64,000 nucleotides of DNA, from the NCBI RefSeq assembly GCF_009800965.1, contig NZ_WUAF01000005.1:62001-126000 (forward strand), given 5' to 3'. Below the pieces are notes generated by a model. The model had not been told where the DNA came from, did not search any database, and was given only the letters and a program-made list of their open reading frames with translations. Position numbers and translations under genes: made by a program. This DNA is from Cognatazoarcus halotolerans. GTDB lineage: Bacteria > Pseudomonadota > Gammaproteobacteria > Burkholderiales > Rhodocyclaceae. Shown piece after piece: positions 17,468-26,692 of the stretch (position 1 is the first letter of the stretch; each line of letters begins with the position of its first letter).

Positions 17468-18817
17468 CTAGGCCTGCTCTGAGAGCAGTTCGGCGATCAG
17501 GGTCAGGCCGCGATCGAGAAGCTTGCGATTGGGGGCGGCCCCGATCGAGATCCGTACCGCTTCGACGCCGCCCTGGCGGCCGCAGGCGAAGACGCTCTTC
17601 GGCACCACCGCCACCCCCCGCGCACGTGCCCGTTCGGCGAACTCATCGGCGTTGCGTCTGCCGATTTCGAGCCATACATGTGGGCAATGTGCGCCACCGT
17701 GCCATTTGAATGCGGCGAGCCGCTCGCACACGATGCGGTGTCGCGCTGCGAGTTCGGTGCGCTGGCGGGCAAGGCGGTCGAGTGCGGTGCCACCATGCAT
17801 CCAGTGGGCGGCAATCGTTGCGGAGATTGGCGATACGTACCAGCTGGTGCGATGTTCCGCCTCGTCCATGCGGTTGCGAAGGCGAGGCGGCAACACGAGA
17901 TAGCCGATGCGCAGCCCTGGCGCCACGGTCTTGGAGAGGCCGGTGACATAGCACACGCGCTCGGGGGCAAGCGCTGCGAGCGGAGCGGAAGGCGTGGCCG
18001 GCAGCAGGCCATAGACATCCTCTTCCACGATCAGCGTGTCGTAACGTCGGGCGATTGAAACGATCTGTTCGCGGCGGGCGAGGCCCATGCTGGCCGTCGT
18101 GGGGTTCTGCAAGGTCGGCGAGAGTACGACCACGCGCCCGCCGGCATGCCGACAGGCAGCCTCGACGGCCGCAGGCGTGACACCTTCGCCATCCATCGCG
18201 AGCGGTTCGAGCGTCAATCTGCGTTGTCGAGCGATTGCCTTCAGGCCGGGATAGACGAGTGCCTCGGTGGCAACCGCATCGGCGCCCTCGAAAAGCGAAA
18301 GTGCGGTTTCCATGGCGTGCTGGGCACCGGCGCAGACGACGATCGCCGCAGGGTCGACGTCGATACCGCGAAGCCCTAGCCAGCGCGCCGCGGTTGCGCG
18401 ATGTACCAGCCAGTCTCCCGTGGTGTGGTAGTGCAACAGACTCGCGGATTCACCGCTGGAGAAAGCCGAAATCGTTGCTGCGAGTTCGCTGTCGCGGGGC
18501 GCCCGTGGCGGTGTGTTGGTGGAGAGATCGATCAGATCCCGGGCTGGGTCACCGTTGTAGGCAAACAGCGCGGCTTCGGCCGATCTTCCCAGCACGAAGG
18601 TGCCGCGGCCGGTTTCACCGTCGATCAGACGGCGGCGCGCGGCTTCGCGATAGGCCCGCGTGACGGTGCTGACGTTGACCCCGAGCAGATCGGCGAGCAG
18701 TCGGTGCGTAGGCAAGCGGTCACCCGGACGAAGCGTGCCGCGGCGGATCGCGCGAGCAATGTCGTCGGCAATCGCGAGATAGGCCGGCCGGCCGTGATCG
18801 AGTTCGGGAAGCCACAT
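17468..18817 (-). CDS. MocR-family regulator (GntR HTH plus aminotransferase domain)
   Basis: A 449-residue transcription factor with an N-terminal GntR winged helix (about 8-75, with AIRRGTLRPGDRLPTHRLLA and VSTVTRAYREAARRRLI) and a fold-type I aminotransferase domain that binds PLP as effector sensor. The PLP lysine is in VTGLSKTVAPGLRIGYL, and TLIVEEDVYG carries the ring-contact region. It is divergent from the dehydratase gene, the usual arrangement for a MocR protein and its target. The ATG at 18817 (MWLPELDHGRPAYLAIA) matches family N-termini; an upstream ATG at 18967 would cross the promoter region. Confidence 0.9.
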   Translation of the reverse strand: MWLPELDHGRPAYLAIADDIARAIRRGTLRPGDRLPTHRLLADLLGVNVSTVTRAYREAARRRLIDGETGRGTFVLGRSAEAALFAYNGDPARDLIDLSTNTPPRAPRDSELAATISAFSSGESASLLHYHTTGDWLVHRATAARWLGLRGIDVDPAAIVVCAGAQHAMETALSLFEGADAVATEALVYPGLKAIARQRRLTLEPLAMDGEGVTPAAVEAACRHAGGRVVVLSPTLQNPTTASMGLARREQIVSIARRYDTLIVEEDVYGLLPATPSAPLAALAPERVCYVTGLSKTVAPGLRIGYLVLPPRLRNRMDEAEHRTSWYVSPISATIAAHWMHGGTALDRLARQRTELAARHRIVCERLAAFKWHGGAHCPHVWLEIGRRNADEFAERARARGVAVVPKSVFACGRQGGVEAVRISIGAAPNRKLLDRGLTLIAELLSEQA

Positions 18818-18852
18818 TGTATTGCACACAATTCGTTTCAGAATGCATACAA
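18817..18852. promoter_or_regulatory. Candidate MocR operator, inverted repeat
   Basis: The arms TTGTATTGC (18817-18825) and GCATACAA (18845-18852) face each other across the short gap between the MocR start codon and the dehydratase gene. The left arm reaches the MocR ATG, so binding could repress the regulator while affecting the divergent gene. Confidence 0.45.
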
Positions 18853-18903
18853 AATACCCCCAACCATCAATCGCACGCCAGTGCCTTACAACGGAGCCAC
18901 CCC

Positions 18904-19875
18904 ATGCTGTTCGATCTGGATACCCTCGAGCGCCACGCCGCGGAAGTTCATCGGGTGCTGCCCGCAACGCCGCAGATCAGCTGGCCGCTGCTGAATCAGC
19001 GCCTCGGAACCGAGATCTGGTTAAAACATGAGAACCATACGCAGGTCGGCGCCTTCAAGATCCGTGGCGGGCTCAGCTATTTTGCGCAACTGCGGTGCGA
19101 GCACCCCGAAGTTCGGCATGTGGTGTCGGCCACGCGGGGGAATCATGGTCAGTCGGTGGCCTTCTCGGCCCGCCGCAACGGCATCGCCGCGACGATCGTC
19201 GTTCCGCGTGGCAACAGCGTCGAGAAGAATGCCGCGGTGCGCGCGCTCGGCGGAGAGGTGATCGAACATGGAGACGATTTCCAGGCGGCGAGCGAATATG
19301 CCTCTGTCTTGGCTAGCGAGCGGGGGATGCACCGGGTGCCGTCCTTTCACCCGGCGCTGGTCTGCGGTGTGGCGAGCTACTGTCTGGAATTCCTGCGCGC
19401 CGTGCCGGATCTGGATGTCGTGTATGTACCCATCGGCCTGGGGTCGGGAATATGCGCGATGATCGCTGCTCGCGATGCGCTCGGGCTGCAGACCGAAATC
19501 GTCGGTGTCGCGTCCGCCCATGCGCCGGCCTATGCATTGTCGTTCGAGGCACGTCGCCCGATCGCCCACCCGGTCTCGACCCGCCTCGCCGACGGGCTCG
19601 CCTGCAGCACGCCGGAGCCCGATGCGCTTGCGATGATCCTCGCCGGCGCCACGAGGATCGTTCAGGTCGATGACGAGGAAGTGGCTGCGGCGATGCGCGT
19701 GCTCTTCGAGGATACCCACAATGTGGCCGAGGGCGCAGGGGCCGCATCCCTGGCAGCCGTGATGCAGGAGCGGCGACTCTGCGCAGGGCGGCGGGTGGGC
19801 GCGGTTCTGAGCGGTGCGAACGTGGATCGCGCTGTCTTTGTCCGGGTTCTCGGAAACGAACGGTTCGCCGTTTGA
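18904..19875 (+). CDS. PLP-dependent threonine/serine dehydratase family protein
   Basis: A 323-residue fold-type II PLP enzyme. The PLP lysine is in HENHTQVGAFKIRGG, the phosphate loop is probably GLGSGICAMIAA, and SATRGNHGQSVAFSA is the substrate loop. Family members deaminate threonine or serine, or act in catabolism of compounds such as hydroxyectoine (EutB-like). No ectoine genes are nearby, so the substrate is open. There is no C-terminal ACT regulatory domain, which fits a catabolic rather than a biosynthetic dehydratase. The ATG is at 18904; the gene is divergent from, and presumably controlled by, the MocR regulator. Confidence 0.85.
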   Translation: MLFDLDTLERHAAEVHRVLPATPQISWPLLNQRLGTEIWLKHENHTQVGAFKIRGGLSYFAQLRCEHPEVRHVVSATRGNHGQSVAFSARRNGIAATIVVPRGNSVEKNAAVRALGGEVIEHGDDFQAASEYASVLASERGMHRVPSFHPALVCGVASYCLEFLRAVPDLDVVYVPIGLGSGICAMIAARDALGLQTEIVGVASAHAPAYALSFEARRPIAHPVSTRLADGLACSTPEPDALAMILAGATRIVQVDDEEVAAAMRVLFEDTHNVAEGAGAASLAAVMQERRLCAGRRVGAVLSGANVDRAVFVRVLGNERFAV

Positions 19876-20033
19876 GCGACGATTGTTGCAGCGGGCGGGA
19901 TTGGATCGATTGCGAATTGATGCCAATATGCTCGCCTGTGTCGGCGAAATCGTCTTGCGGAAGATTGTCGCCGCGCGCTCCCTGATCGTTGCCGGGTGCA
20001 ACATGTCGCCCCGGCGCCCTGTCCGAGATATTC

Positions 20034-21095
20034 ATGACCCGTTTCATCGCGAGAAACATGCGCCGATGGCTTCTGCCATTCGCAAGCCTGCTTTGTTGCT
20101 CGATGTCGCTGGCGGCGCCGCCGTTGCCCGCGCTGAGCGCACAAGTGCAGGGGATTACCGTGTCCGGGATCTCCTCGGGGGCCTACATGGCGGTGCAGTA
20201 TCAGGTTGCGCGTTCGAAGTCGGTTTCAGGCGTGGGCGCCATCGCCGGCGGCCCTTACGAGTGTGCCGCGGGGTCGACATGGACCGCCTTGACCCGTTGC
20301 ATGAGTCCCAATGACTGGTGGGCGCCGGTACCCGGCGTCCAGGAGTTGCAGGCGCACATCGAGCGGCGTGCGGCGGCGGGGCTGATCGACTCCCCGGAGG
20401 ATCTCAGGGACGACAGGGTGTGGGTATTTTCCGGTGACGAGGACAAGACCGTAGCGCGAGCGGTCGTCGATTCGCTGGTCGCGACCTATGCCCGCTGGGT
20501 CCCGCCGGCATCGCTGCGCTACGTGAAGCTGCCCGGCGCCGGGCATGCAATGGTGTCCGTCGCCGCGGCCCAGGCAAACGCCTGCGCGACCACCGAGCCA
20601 CCCTACATCAATCGTTGTGGCGATTTCGATACCGCGGGGCAGTTGCTCGAGTTTCTGCTGGGACCGCTTGCCACAAGACAGAGCCCGCCGCAGGGCCAGT
20701 TGCACGAATTCGATCAGGCCGTGGCGATGGGCGGCAAGCCGGCCGACATCGGCCTTGCCGATACCGGCTACGTCTTCGTGCCGAGTGCCTGCGTCGGCGG
20801 TGGTTGCAAGGTGCACGTGGCATTTCATGGCTGCCGTCAGAGCAGTGCCCAGGTCGGAAAGGCCTTTGTCGAAGGGGCCGGATATAACGAATGGGCGGCC
20901 GGCAACCACCTCATCGTGCTCTATCCGCAGACCGTACCGCGCTATGGATGGGGGGCGGGCAGTTCGCGATGGGTGTTCAACCCGCGGGCCTGCTGGGATT
21001 GGTGGGGCTATACGGATCCTGCCTACGCGACGCGCGACGGGCTGCAGATCAAGGCCGTCCAGGCGATGGTCGAGGCGCTTGGGCGGCATCCGTGA
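20034..21095 (+). CDS. Secreted PHB-depolymerase-family esterase
   Basis: An exported alpha/beta hydrolase of about 353 residues. The signal peptide includes MRRWLLPFASLLCCSMSLAA. The nucleophile is in the lipase box GISSGAYMA, and the oxyanion segment FHGCRQSS is typical of polyhydroxybutyrate depolymerases. The order, lipase box near the N-terminus and FHGCRQ in the second half, fits the circularly permuted subgroup. No substrate-binding (chitin-binding or fibronectin) domain follows, so it may act on oligomers or other esters. The start is the ATG at 20034, or the one at 20058, which opens exactly on the signal peptide. Confidence 0.82.
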   Translation: MTRFIARNMRRWLLPFASLLCCSMSLAAPPLPALSAQVQGITVSGISSGAYMAVQYQVARSKSVSGVGAIAGGPYECAAGSTWTALTRCMSPNDWWAPVPGVQELQAHIERRAAAGLIDSPEDLRDDRVWVFSGDEDKTVARAVVDSLVATYARWVPPASLRYVKLPGAGHAMVSVAAAQANACATTEPPYINRCGDFDTAGQLLEFLLGPLATRQSPPQGQLHEFDQAVAMGGKPADIGLADTGYVFVPSACVGGGCKVHVAFHGCRQSSAQVGKAFVEGAGYNEWAAGNHLIVLYPQTVPRYGWGAGSSRWVFNPRACWDWWGYTDPAYATRDGLQIKAVQAMVEALGRHP

Positions 21096-21216
21096 GTCCT
21101 CAGACCTCTTCAATCGCCCCGATGTCCGCGTGTCTCGTCGTGTCCCCGACCTGCCGCGCCGCGGTTCCCGAATCGGGCATCGCCGATTTCCAAACCGCTT
21201 TCTCGAGGTGCTGTCG

Positions 21217-21888
21217 ATGAAGGTACTGTTGGTCGAAGATGATCCCGAGCTTGCCGAGGGCGTAACGCGCTTCCTGCGAGGGCAGGGCGACGAACTCGTC
21301 CAGATCGCCGATGGGATGCAGGCGGACCAATTGCTGCAGAGCGAGCGTTTCGATTTCGCGCTGGTCGATGTGGGACTGCCGGGCTTGGGCGGTTATGAAA
21401 TCGTGCGCCGGATCCGTAATCGCGGGCAGACGCTGCCGGTCATCATCATCACCGCGCGTGATGCGCTCGATGATCGGATTTACGGTCTCGACGTGGGTGC
21501 CGACGACTATCTTGCCAAACCGTTCCAGCTCGCCGAGTTGACCGCACGGATGCGGGCGGTGTTACGGCGGGGCGGACGCAGCGAGCCAAGATCGGTCCTC
21601 TCCTTCGGGCCGCTTACACTCGATCAGGAGGGCCGTCTCGCCTCGCTGAACCGCCAACCCATGGCGCTGACCGCGCGAGAATGGGACCTGCTCGCCGCGC
21701 TGGTGAGTGCGGATGGCAAGACGGTGCCAAAGGAAAGGCTCCAGGCGGATGCGACCGGGAATGCCGTGGAAGTCTACGTGTCCAGGCTGCGGCCACGTCT
21801 CGAGCCTGCGGGGCTGCAGATTCGAACCGTGCGAGGTTTTGGCTATCGCCTCGAGAGCAACGTATCCGACGACGGCAATGCAACCTAG
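21217..21888 (+). CDS. OmpR/PhoB-family response regulator
   Basis: A 223-residue regulator with a receiver domain (phosphoacceptor D51 in FALVDVGLPGLGGY, switch K101 in DYLAKPFQLAEL) and a C-terminal winged helix (about 125-220, with LTAREWDLLAALVSADGKTV and GLQIRTVRGFGYRLE). It resembles the QseB/TctD subgroup. It is encoded with a kinase gene that starts inside its last codons. The signal and targets cannot be read from the sequence; a possible link to acetate transport rests only on the next genes being actP. Confidence 0.9.
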   Translation: MKVLLVEDDPELAEGVTRFLRGQGDELVQIADGMQADQLLQSERFDFALVDVGLPGLGGYEIVRRIRNRGQTLPVIIITARDALDDRIYGLDVGADDYLAKPFQLAELTARMRAVLRRGGRSEPRSVLSFGPLTLDQEGRLASLNRQPMALTAREWDLLAALVSADGKTVPKERLQADATGNAVEVYVSRLRPRLEPAGLQIRTVRGFGYRLESNVSDDGNAT

Positions 21889-23239
21889 CCTCCAGCGCAA
21901 GCTGCTGGGGGCGTTCGCGATCCCGACGCTTGTTGCAACATTGTTTGGTGGATGGCTGGCCTACAGCGTGGCGGGTCGCGTGGTGACCTCCGCCTATGAT
22001 CAAAGCCTGCTCAACCTGGCAAAGGGGGTGGCCAACCGGGCCAGAAGCGACGCGACCGGTTTGCAGATCGCCTTGCCCTTCGAGGCGGAGGCGGTGCTGC
22101 GGACCGACACGGTCGACCGAATATTCTTTCGTGTCCGGGACGACCTGGGGCGTCTCGTGGCTGGGGATGCCGATCTGCCGCCCGCCGAAAAGCGCGTTCC
22201 GATTCTGCAGCCGCTCTTTTTCGAGTCGACGTTTCGCGGTGAGTCGATTCGAGGCGTCTGGTTGCATCAGCGGCTGGAGGGGATGGGTTTCTACGTGACC
22301 GTGGCGGAAACGCTCGGCAAGCGCGAGCAGGCATTGCATACCTTGCTCTGGGGCTTTGCGGTGGCACTTCTGCTGGTGTTGGGTGCGATCGGACTGGCGT
22401 CGCGCTGGGCCATCCGCAAAGGCTTGTCGCCCTTGAGCGAACTCGAGCGAACTCTTTCAAGGCGTTCCGGAAACGACCTTTCGCCGGTCGATCCGGCGCG
22501 GGTTCCGGTCGAGATCAGGCAACTCGTTGCCGCGCTGAACGCACTCTTCGCGGGGCTGGAGCGCGCCGGTAACCAACAACGTCAATTCCTGCAGGATGCC
22601 GCGCACCAGTTACGTACACCGCTTGCCAACCTGCAACTGCATCTGGAACTGCTCGGCAGCTCGCCGGAAGATCCCGCGCTCAAGACAACCTTGCAGGGAT
22701 CGGTGCAGCGTCTGATCAGGTTGGCAAACCAGCTCCTTACACTCGCTCGCGCAGAATCCGGCGCGCTGCTGCTGGTGCATCAGACGCCGGTCGATGTGGC
22801 CGAACTCATCGACGACATGCTCGAGGACTGGTTGCGTATCTCCGATGCGAGGCAGATAGATTTCGGCGTCGAGCGCAGACGTTCCGTGGTCGGTGGCGAT
22901 CCGACCCTGTTGCGGGAGCTGGTTGCCAATCTGGTCGATAACGCCCTTAAGTACACCCCGAATGGTGGTGAGGTGACGCTTACGTGTGCGCCCGAGAAGG
23001 GCCGTGTGCAGATCCGCGTTGCCGATACCGGGCCGGGTATCGCGGCCGACGAACGCGAACAGGTTTTCGAACGCTTCTACCGCAGCCCTGTCGCCAGAGG
23101 TGCGGGAAGCGGCCTCGGGCTGGCGATTGCACGCGAGATCGTGGTGGCACACGGCGGAACGATAGAGATCCTCGAGGCGGATCAGGGAGGGGGTACCGTA
23201 GTGGCCGTCGATCTGCCTGCCAACGCAGAACACGTTTAG
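21878..23239 (+). CDS. Sensor histidine kinase (TctE/QseC-like)
   Basis: A 453-residue membrane kinase paired with the preceding regulator. Membrane segments lie near 9-32 and 155-175, with a periplasmic two-component sensor N-terminal domain between. HisKA has H243 in LQDAAHQLRTPLANLQ. The HATPase domain has LVANLVDNALKYTPNGG, VADTGPGIAADE and GAGSGLGLAIAREIV. The ATG at 21878 lies within the end of the regulator gene (11-bp overlap). A strong hairpin ends the operon. Confidence 0.9.
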   Translation: MQPSLQRKLLGAFAIPTLVATLFGGWLAYSVAGRVVTSAYDQSLLNLAKGVANRARSDATGLQIALPFEAEAVLRTDTVDRIFFRVRDDLGRLVAGDADLPPAEKRVPILQPLFFESTFRGESIRGVWLHQRLEGMGFYVTVAETLGKREQALHTLLWGFAVALLLVLGAIGLASRWAIRKGLSPLSELERTLSRRSGNDLSPVDPARVPVEIRQLVAALNALFAGLERAGNQQRQFLQDAAHQLRTPLANLQLHLELLGSSPEDPALKTTLQGSVQRLIRLANQLLTLARAESGALLLVHQTPVDVAELIDDMLEDWLRISDARQIDFGVERRRSVVGGDPTLLRELVANLVDNALKYTPNGGEVTLTCAPEKGRVQIRVADTGPGIAADEREQVFERFYRSPVARGAGSGLGLAIAREIVVAHGGTIEILEADQGGGTVVAVDLPANAEHV

Positions 23240-23246
23240 CAAAAAA

Positions 23247-23274
23247 ATGGCGACGGAGCATGCTCCGTCGCCAT
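23247..23274. terminator. Bidirectional terminator between kinase gene and actP
   Basis: A perfect 28-bp palindrome (ATGGCGACGGAGCA and its complement), flanked by an A-run on the left and T-rich sequence on the right, placed between two convergent genes. It can serve both strands; the A-run gives the stronger T-tail on the actP strand. Confidence 0.85.
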
Positions 23275-23321
23275 CAATTTGCAGCGCGGCAGGCCCCGTG
23301 GGCCCGCCGCGGTTCTCGAGG

Positions 23322-25070
23322 TCAGTGACCCGATGCGCCAGCTGCGCCGATACCCGTCTCGGAGCGAACCTTCTGGGCAAGATAGCCTGCGCGGTCTTCT
23401 TTCGCACGGGGGCTGTTGTCGAGGATCGAGAACAGCCAGATGCCCACGAAGCCCGCGGTCATCGAGAACAGCGCTGGCGAAGTGTAGGGGAACACAGGGG
23501 CGTCAGCCATGTGCAGCACATCCACCCAGACCGACTTCGACAGGACGGTCAGCACGACCGCGGTGATGAGGCCGAGGAAGCCGCCCATGGCCGCGCCACG
23601 GGTGGTGCAATCCTTCCACAGAACCGACATGAACAACACCGGGAAGTTGGCTGAGGCGGCGATCGCGAAGGCCAGCGACACCATGAAGGCGATGTTCTGC
23701 TTTTCGAACGCGATCCCCAGCACCACGGCGATGACGCCCAGTGCGATGGTGGTCATTCGCGACACTTTCAGCTCGTCCTCAGAGCTTGCCTTGCCCTTCT
23801 TGAAGACCGTGGCGTAGAGGTCGTGCGAAACGGCCGAAGCACCCGACAGGGTAAGACCGGCAACCACGGCGAGAATGGTGGCGAAGGCGACCGCGGAGAT
23901 GAAGCCGAGGAAGACGTTGCCGCCGACCGCGCTGGCGAGGTGGATAGCTGCCATGTTGCCGCCGCCGCGCAGCTTGCCGACGCCCTCGAGGAACTCGGGG
24001 TTGGTCAGCACGAAGCAGATGGCACCGAAGCCGATGATGAAGGTCAGCACGTAGAAGTAGCCGATCCAGGTGGTTGCCCAGAGCACCGATTTGCGGGCTT
24101 CCTTGGCATCAGGCACGGTGAAGAAGCGCATCAGGATGTGGGGCAGGCCGGCAGTACCGAACATCAGCGCCATGCCGAACGAGATCGCCGAGATCGGATC
24201 CTTCACGAAGGTACCCGGACCCATGATCGACAGACCCTTGGTCGCGGCCAGATTGCTGGCTTCAACCCCTTTTGCGGCGGCCTCCTCGATCACCTTGGCG
24301 TCCTGCGAGGCGAGCATGGTCTTGATTTCGACGGCCTTGGCGAACATCGCTTCCGGGCTGAAACCGAACTTGGCGAGCACCATTACCGCCATGAAGGTCG
24401 CACCGGCAAGCAACAGACAGGCCTTGATGATCTGCACCCAGGTAGTGGCGGTCATGCCACCGAAGAGCACATACACCATCATCAGCGCGCCGACGATGAC
24501 CACCGCCATCCAGTACTCGAGACCGAACAGCAGCTTGATCAGCTGACCGGCACCGACCATCTGGGCGATCAGGTAGAACGCCACCACGACCAGCGTGCCG
24601 GACGCCGCGAAGGCGCGGATCGGCGTTTGCGAGAAGCGGTAGGCGGCGACGTCGGCGAAGGTGAATTTGCCGAGGTTGCGCAGCCGTTCGGCCATCAGGA
24701 AGGTGATCACCGGCCAGCCGACCAGGAAGCCGATCGAGTAGATCAGGCCGTCATAGCCGTTTGCCATCACCGCAGCGGAAATACCCAGAAAGGAAGCGGC
24801 GGACATGTAGTCGCCTGCAATCGCCATGCCGTTCTGGAAGCCGGTGATGCCGCCGCCCGCGGTATAGAAGTCAGCCGCCGATTTGGTCTTGGCCGCCGCT
24901 GCCTTGGTGATGAACAGGGTCGCCACGACGAAGACCGCGAACATGATGATGGCGGTCCAGTTGGTGGGTTGCTTCTCCAACTGTCCGAGGTCGCCGCCGG
25001 CAGCAAACGCGCTGATGGAAACCAGCATCAGCGCGAGCGCGCCCGCGTTACGCGTAATCCGGCCAATCAT
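23322..25070 (-). CDS. actP: Cation/acetate symporter ActP
   Basis: A sodium:solute symporter of 582 residues that takes up acetate and similar short carboxylates (in E. coli also glycolate and tellurite). It has a signal-like N-terminus ([19 protein letters not shown]), then about 13 membrane helices. The family region is [20 protein letters not shown] followed by [17 protein letters not shown]. An ActP-like soluble stretch (residues about 245-290, [20 protein letters not shown]) lies between helices. The ATG overlaps the stop of the DUF485 gene in an ATGA. Confidence 0.95.
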   Translation of the reverse strand: MIGRITRNAGALALMLVSISAFAAGGDLGQLEKQPTNWTAIIMFAVFVVATLFITKAAAAKTKSAADFYTAGGGITGFQNGMAIAGDYMSAASFLGISAAVMANGYDGLIYSIGFLVGWPVITFLMAERLRNLGKFTFADVAAYRFSQTPIRAFAASGTLVVVAFYLIAQMVGAGQLIKLLFGLEYWMAVVIVGALMMVYVLFGGMTATTWVQIIKACLLLAGATFMAVMVLAKFGFSPEAMFAKAVEIKTMLASQDAKVIEEAAAKGVEASNLAATKGLSIMGPGTFVKDPISAISFGMALMFGTAGLPHILMRFFTVPDAKEARKSVLWATTWIGYFYVLTFIIGFGAICFVLTNPEFLEGVGKLRGGGNMAAIHLASAVGGNVFLGFISAVAFATILAVVAGLTLSGASAVSHDLYATVFKKGKASSEDELKVSRMTTIALGVIAVVLGIAFEKQNIAFMVSLAFAIAASANFPVLFMSVLWKDCTTRGAAMGGFLGLITAVVLTVLSKSVWVDVLHMADAPVFPYTSPALFSMTAGFVGIWLFSILDNSPRAKEDRAGYLAQKVRSETGIGAAGASGH

Positions 25071-25375
25071 GAACGGGACTCCTTGATGATTTCCTGGGTC
25101 AGCGCGTCAAACTCGGTGTTCGCACGCCGCACATAGATGCCGGTGATGATGATGGTGAACAGAATCACGCCCAGGCCGACAGGAATGCCGAGCGTCATTA
25201 CGCCCGACCCGAGTGGCTTTGCGAGCAGTTCCTTGTCGAAAGCAATGATGCCGATATAGCCGTAGTACACAACCATCATGATCGCCGTGAGCAGCCAGCC
25301 GAAGCTGGAGCGCGTCGCGACGAGTCGCTGGTACTTCGGATTCGCCGCGATTGCGGCCGCTGTTTCCTTTTGCAT
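25067..25375 (-). CDS. yjcH: DUF485 membrane protein YjcH
   Basis: A 102-residue protein with two membrane helices ([20 protein letters not shown] and [20 protein letters not shown]), encoded directly before actP as in E. coli acs-yjcH-actP. It is thought to accompany the symporter, but the role is unproven. No acs gene is adjacent here. The ATG at 25375 has a strong AAGGAGG ribosome site; the stop overlaps actP. Confidence 0.92.
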   Translation of the reverse strand: MQKETAAAIAANPKYQRLVATRSSFGWLLTAIMMVVYYGYIGIIAFDKELLAKPLGSGVMTLGIPVGLGVILFTIIITGIYVRRANTEFDALTQEIIKESRS

Positions 25376-25441
25376 GTATCCCTCCTTCTTGCGGTCGCCC
25401 GATGCGGATCGATCAGACGCATCGCCACGCTAGGCTTGGCG

Positions 25442-25460
25442 GCTTACGCGTCGCTTACGC
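25442..25460. repeat. Tandem direct repeat GCTTACGC upstream of yjcH-actP
   Basis: Two exact copies of GCTTACGC separated by GTC (an 11-bp period, one helical turn), about 67-85 bp upstream of the yjcH start codon. The spacing is typical of a dimeric response-regulator site, so this is a candidate operator for acetate-dependent control. Confidence 0.45.
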
Positions 25461-25600
25461 AGGCAAACAAAAAATCAATCAAAACAAACCCTTAAAGTAT
25501 TCTTGATGAATTCTGAATGAATTCTTGCAAGCCCGCACGGCAATGTCTTGTTTGCTTCCGGAAGGGCGTGTTCAGTGCTCTCGCGATAGGAGAGATCCAG

Positions 25601-25672
25601 ATGGATTCCACATTTAGTCGAGCGCGAGAGGCGAGGACATGGCACCATTTCGCCCCACCCCGACGGAAGTGA
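25601..25672 (+). CDS. Possible 23-codon leader ORF before dnaJ-like gene
   Basis: An ATG at 25601 preceded by GGAGAGATCC opens a 23-residue frame rich in Arg and His (MDSTFSRAREARTWHHFAPP and three more) that ends in TGA only 3 bases before the GTG start of the DnaJ-like gene. It may be a coupling leader peptide or chance. No homology can be claimed. Confidence 0.25.
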   Translation: MDSTFSRAREARTWHHFAPPRRK

Positions 25673-25675
25673 TTC

Positions 25676-26686
25676 GTGCAAAAGGCAGTACCCGATCCGA
25701 GAGAAATCCTCGGTCTCGCACCAGATGATGGCGAGGCCGAGATTCGGCGTGCGTTTCGGCGCCTGGCAATGCGCTGGCATCCGGACCGCAATCCGGATCC
25801 GGCGGCGCTGGAACAGTTCAGGCTTGCGCGCTCGGCATATGAGACGCTCATGGAGCTCGAGGACGGCGGGATCGAAGAGGGCGAGGGCGATGATGAGCCG
25901 ACCGCGCCCAGCTCGCGGGGGGCGGATCGCCGCGACGATTTATGGTTGACCATCGACGAGGCGGCGCGGGGCTGCGAGAAACCATATCGGCTGGTGAGTG
26001 CTGCCGCCTGCGAACTGTGCGATGGCGCCGGCTGGATCGAGCTTGCACGGTCGAGAATGTGCGGCGAATGCAGTGGCAGTGGAAGAGTCCGTGGCAGCTC
26101 GCGCCACCTTGAGACCTGCGGCGCTTGCGAAGGTCGTGGTTTCTCTTCTCGGGCGCAATGCGAGGCATGTGGTGGAAGCGGTGAGCGCCAGGCCGAACAG
26201 ACCGTGGCGGTTCATGTGCGCCCGGGTATGCTCGATGGCGAGCGGCTCCGGCTCAGGGGCTTGGGCTGTGTCGCGGAGGACGACGGTGAGCCCGGCGATC
26301 TGCTGCTGACCGTGCGCTTCCGCCCGCATCCGGTGTTTCGTCTGGAAGGACGCAATGTCCGTCTCGAACTGCCGGTTCCCGCATTGACCCTGCTTGCAGG
26401 TGGCAAGCTGATGGTGCCGGTGCCGGGCGGTCAGGCGCCGCTCACGCTGCCCTCGGGCGATGCCCTGCCGCACGAGATACGGCTTGCCGGACATGGTTTT
26501 CCCGGACGCGGCGCGGCGCCAGCCGGCGACGTGGTGGTGAGCATTCGACCCGTCTTGCCGAAGGCGCTGAGCCCCGAGCAACGCAAGGCGCTGGGACGCG
26601 TCGCCAGGCAACTTGAAACCGACATGATGGCCCACTACCCGGAAATCGCCGAGTTGCGGGCCGCTATCGAGCTGGCGCGCGGTTGA
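25676..26686 (+). CDS. DnaJ-like co-chaperone with J domain and zinc-finger repeats
   Basis: A 336-residue protein built like a type A J-protein but not DnaJ itself. The J domain (about 7-60) has the Hsp70-activating HPD at 35-37. There is no Gly/Phe-rich linker; an acidic stretch (GIEEGEGDDE) follows instead. The four zinc repeats CxxCxGxG are present as CELCDGAG, CGECSGSG, CGACEGRG and CEACGGSG. The C-terminal client-binding region has HPVFRLEGRNVRLELPVPAL and GDALPHEIRLAGHGFPGRGA. The start is GTG at 25676 behind CGGAAGTG. It presumably works with an Hsp70 on specific clients. It converges with fpr. Confidence 0.85.
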   Translation: MQKAVPDPREILGLAPDDGEAEIRRAFRRLAMRWHPDRNPDPAALEQFRLARSAYETLMELEDGGIEEGEGDDEPTAPSSRGADRRDDLWLTIDEAARGCEKPYRLVSAAACELCDGAGWIELARSRMCGECSGSGRVRGSSRHLETCGACEGRGFSSRAQCEACGGSGERQAEQTVAVHVRPGMLDGERLRLRGLGCVAEDDGEPGDLLLTVRFRPHPVFRLEGRNVRLELPVPALTLLAGGKLMVPVPGGQAPLTLPSGDALPHEIRLAGHGFPGRGAAPAGDVVVSIRPVLPKALSPEQRKALGRVARQLETDMMAHYPEIAELRAAIELARG

Positions 26687-26692
26687 GGCTTG

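Noticed and set aside
23823-25136. Open frame of 437 codons on the plus strand
   Set aside because: Antisense to actP, with Gly/His/Glu-rich shadow composition.
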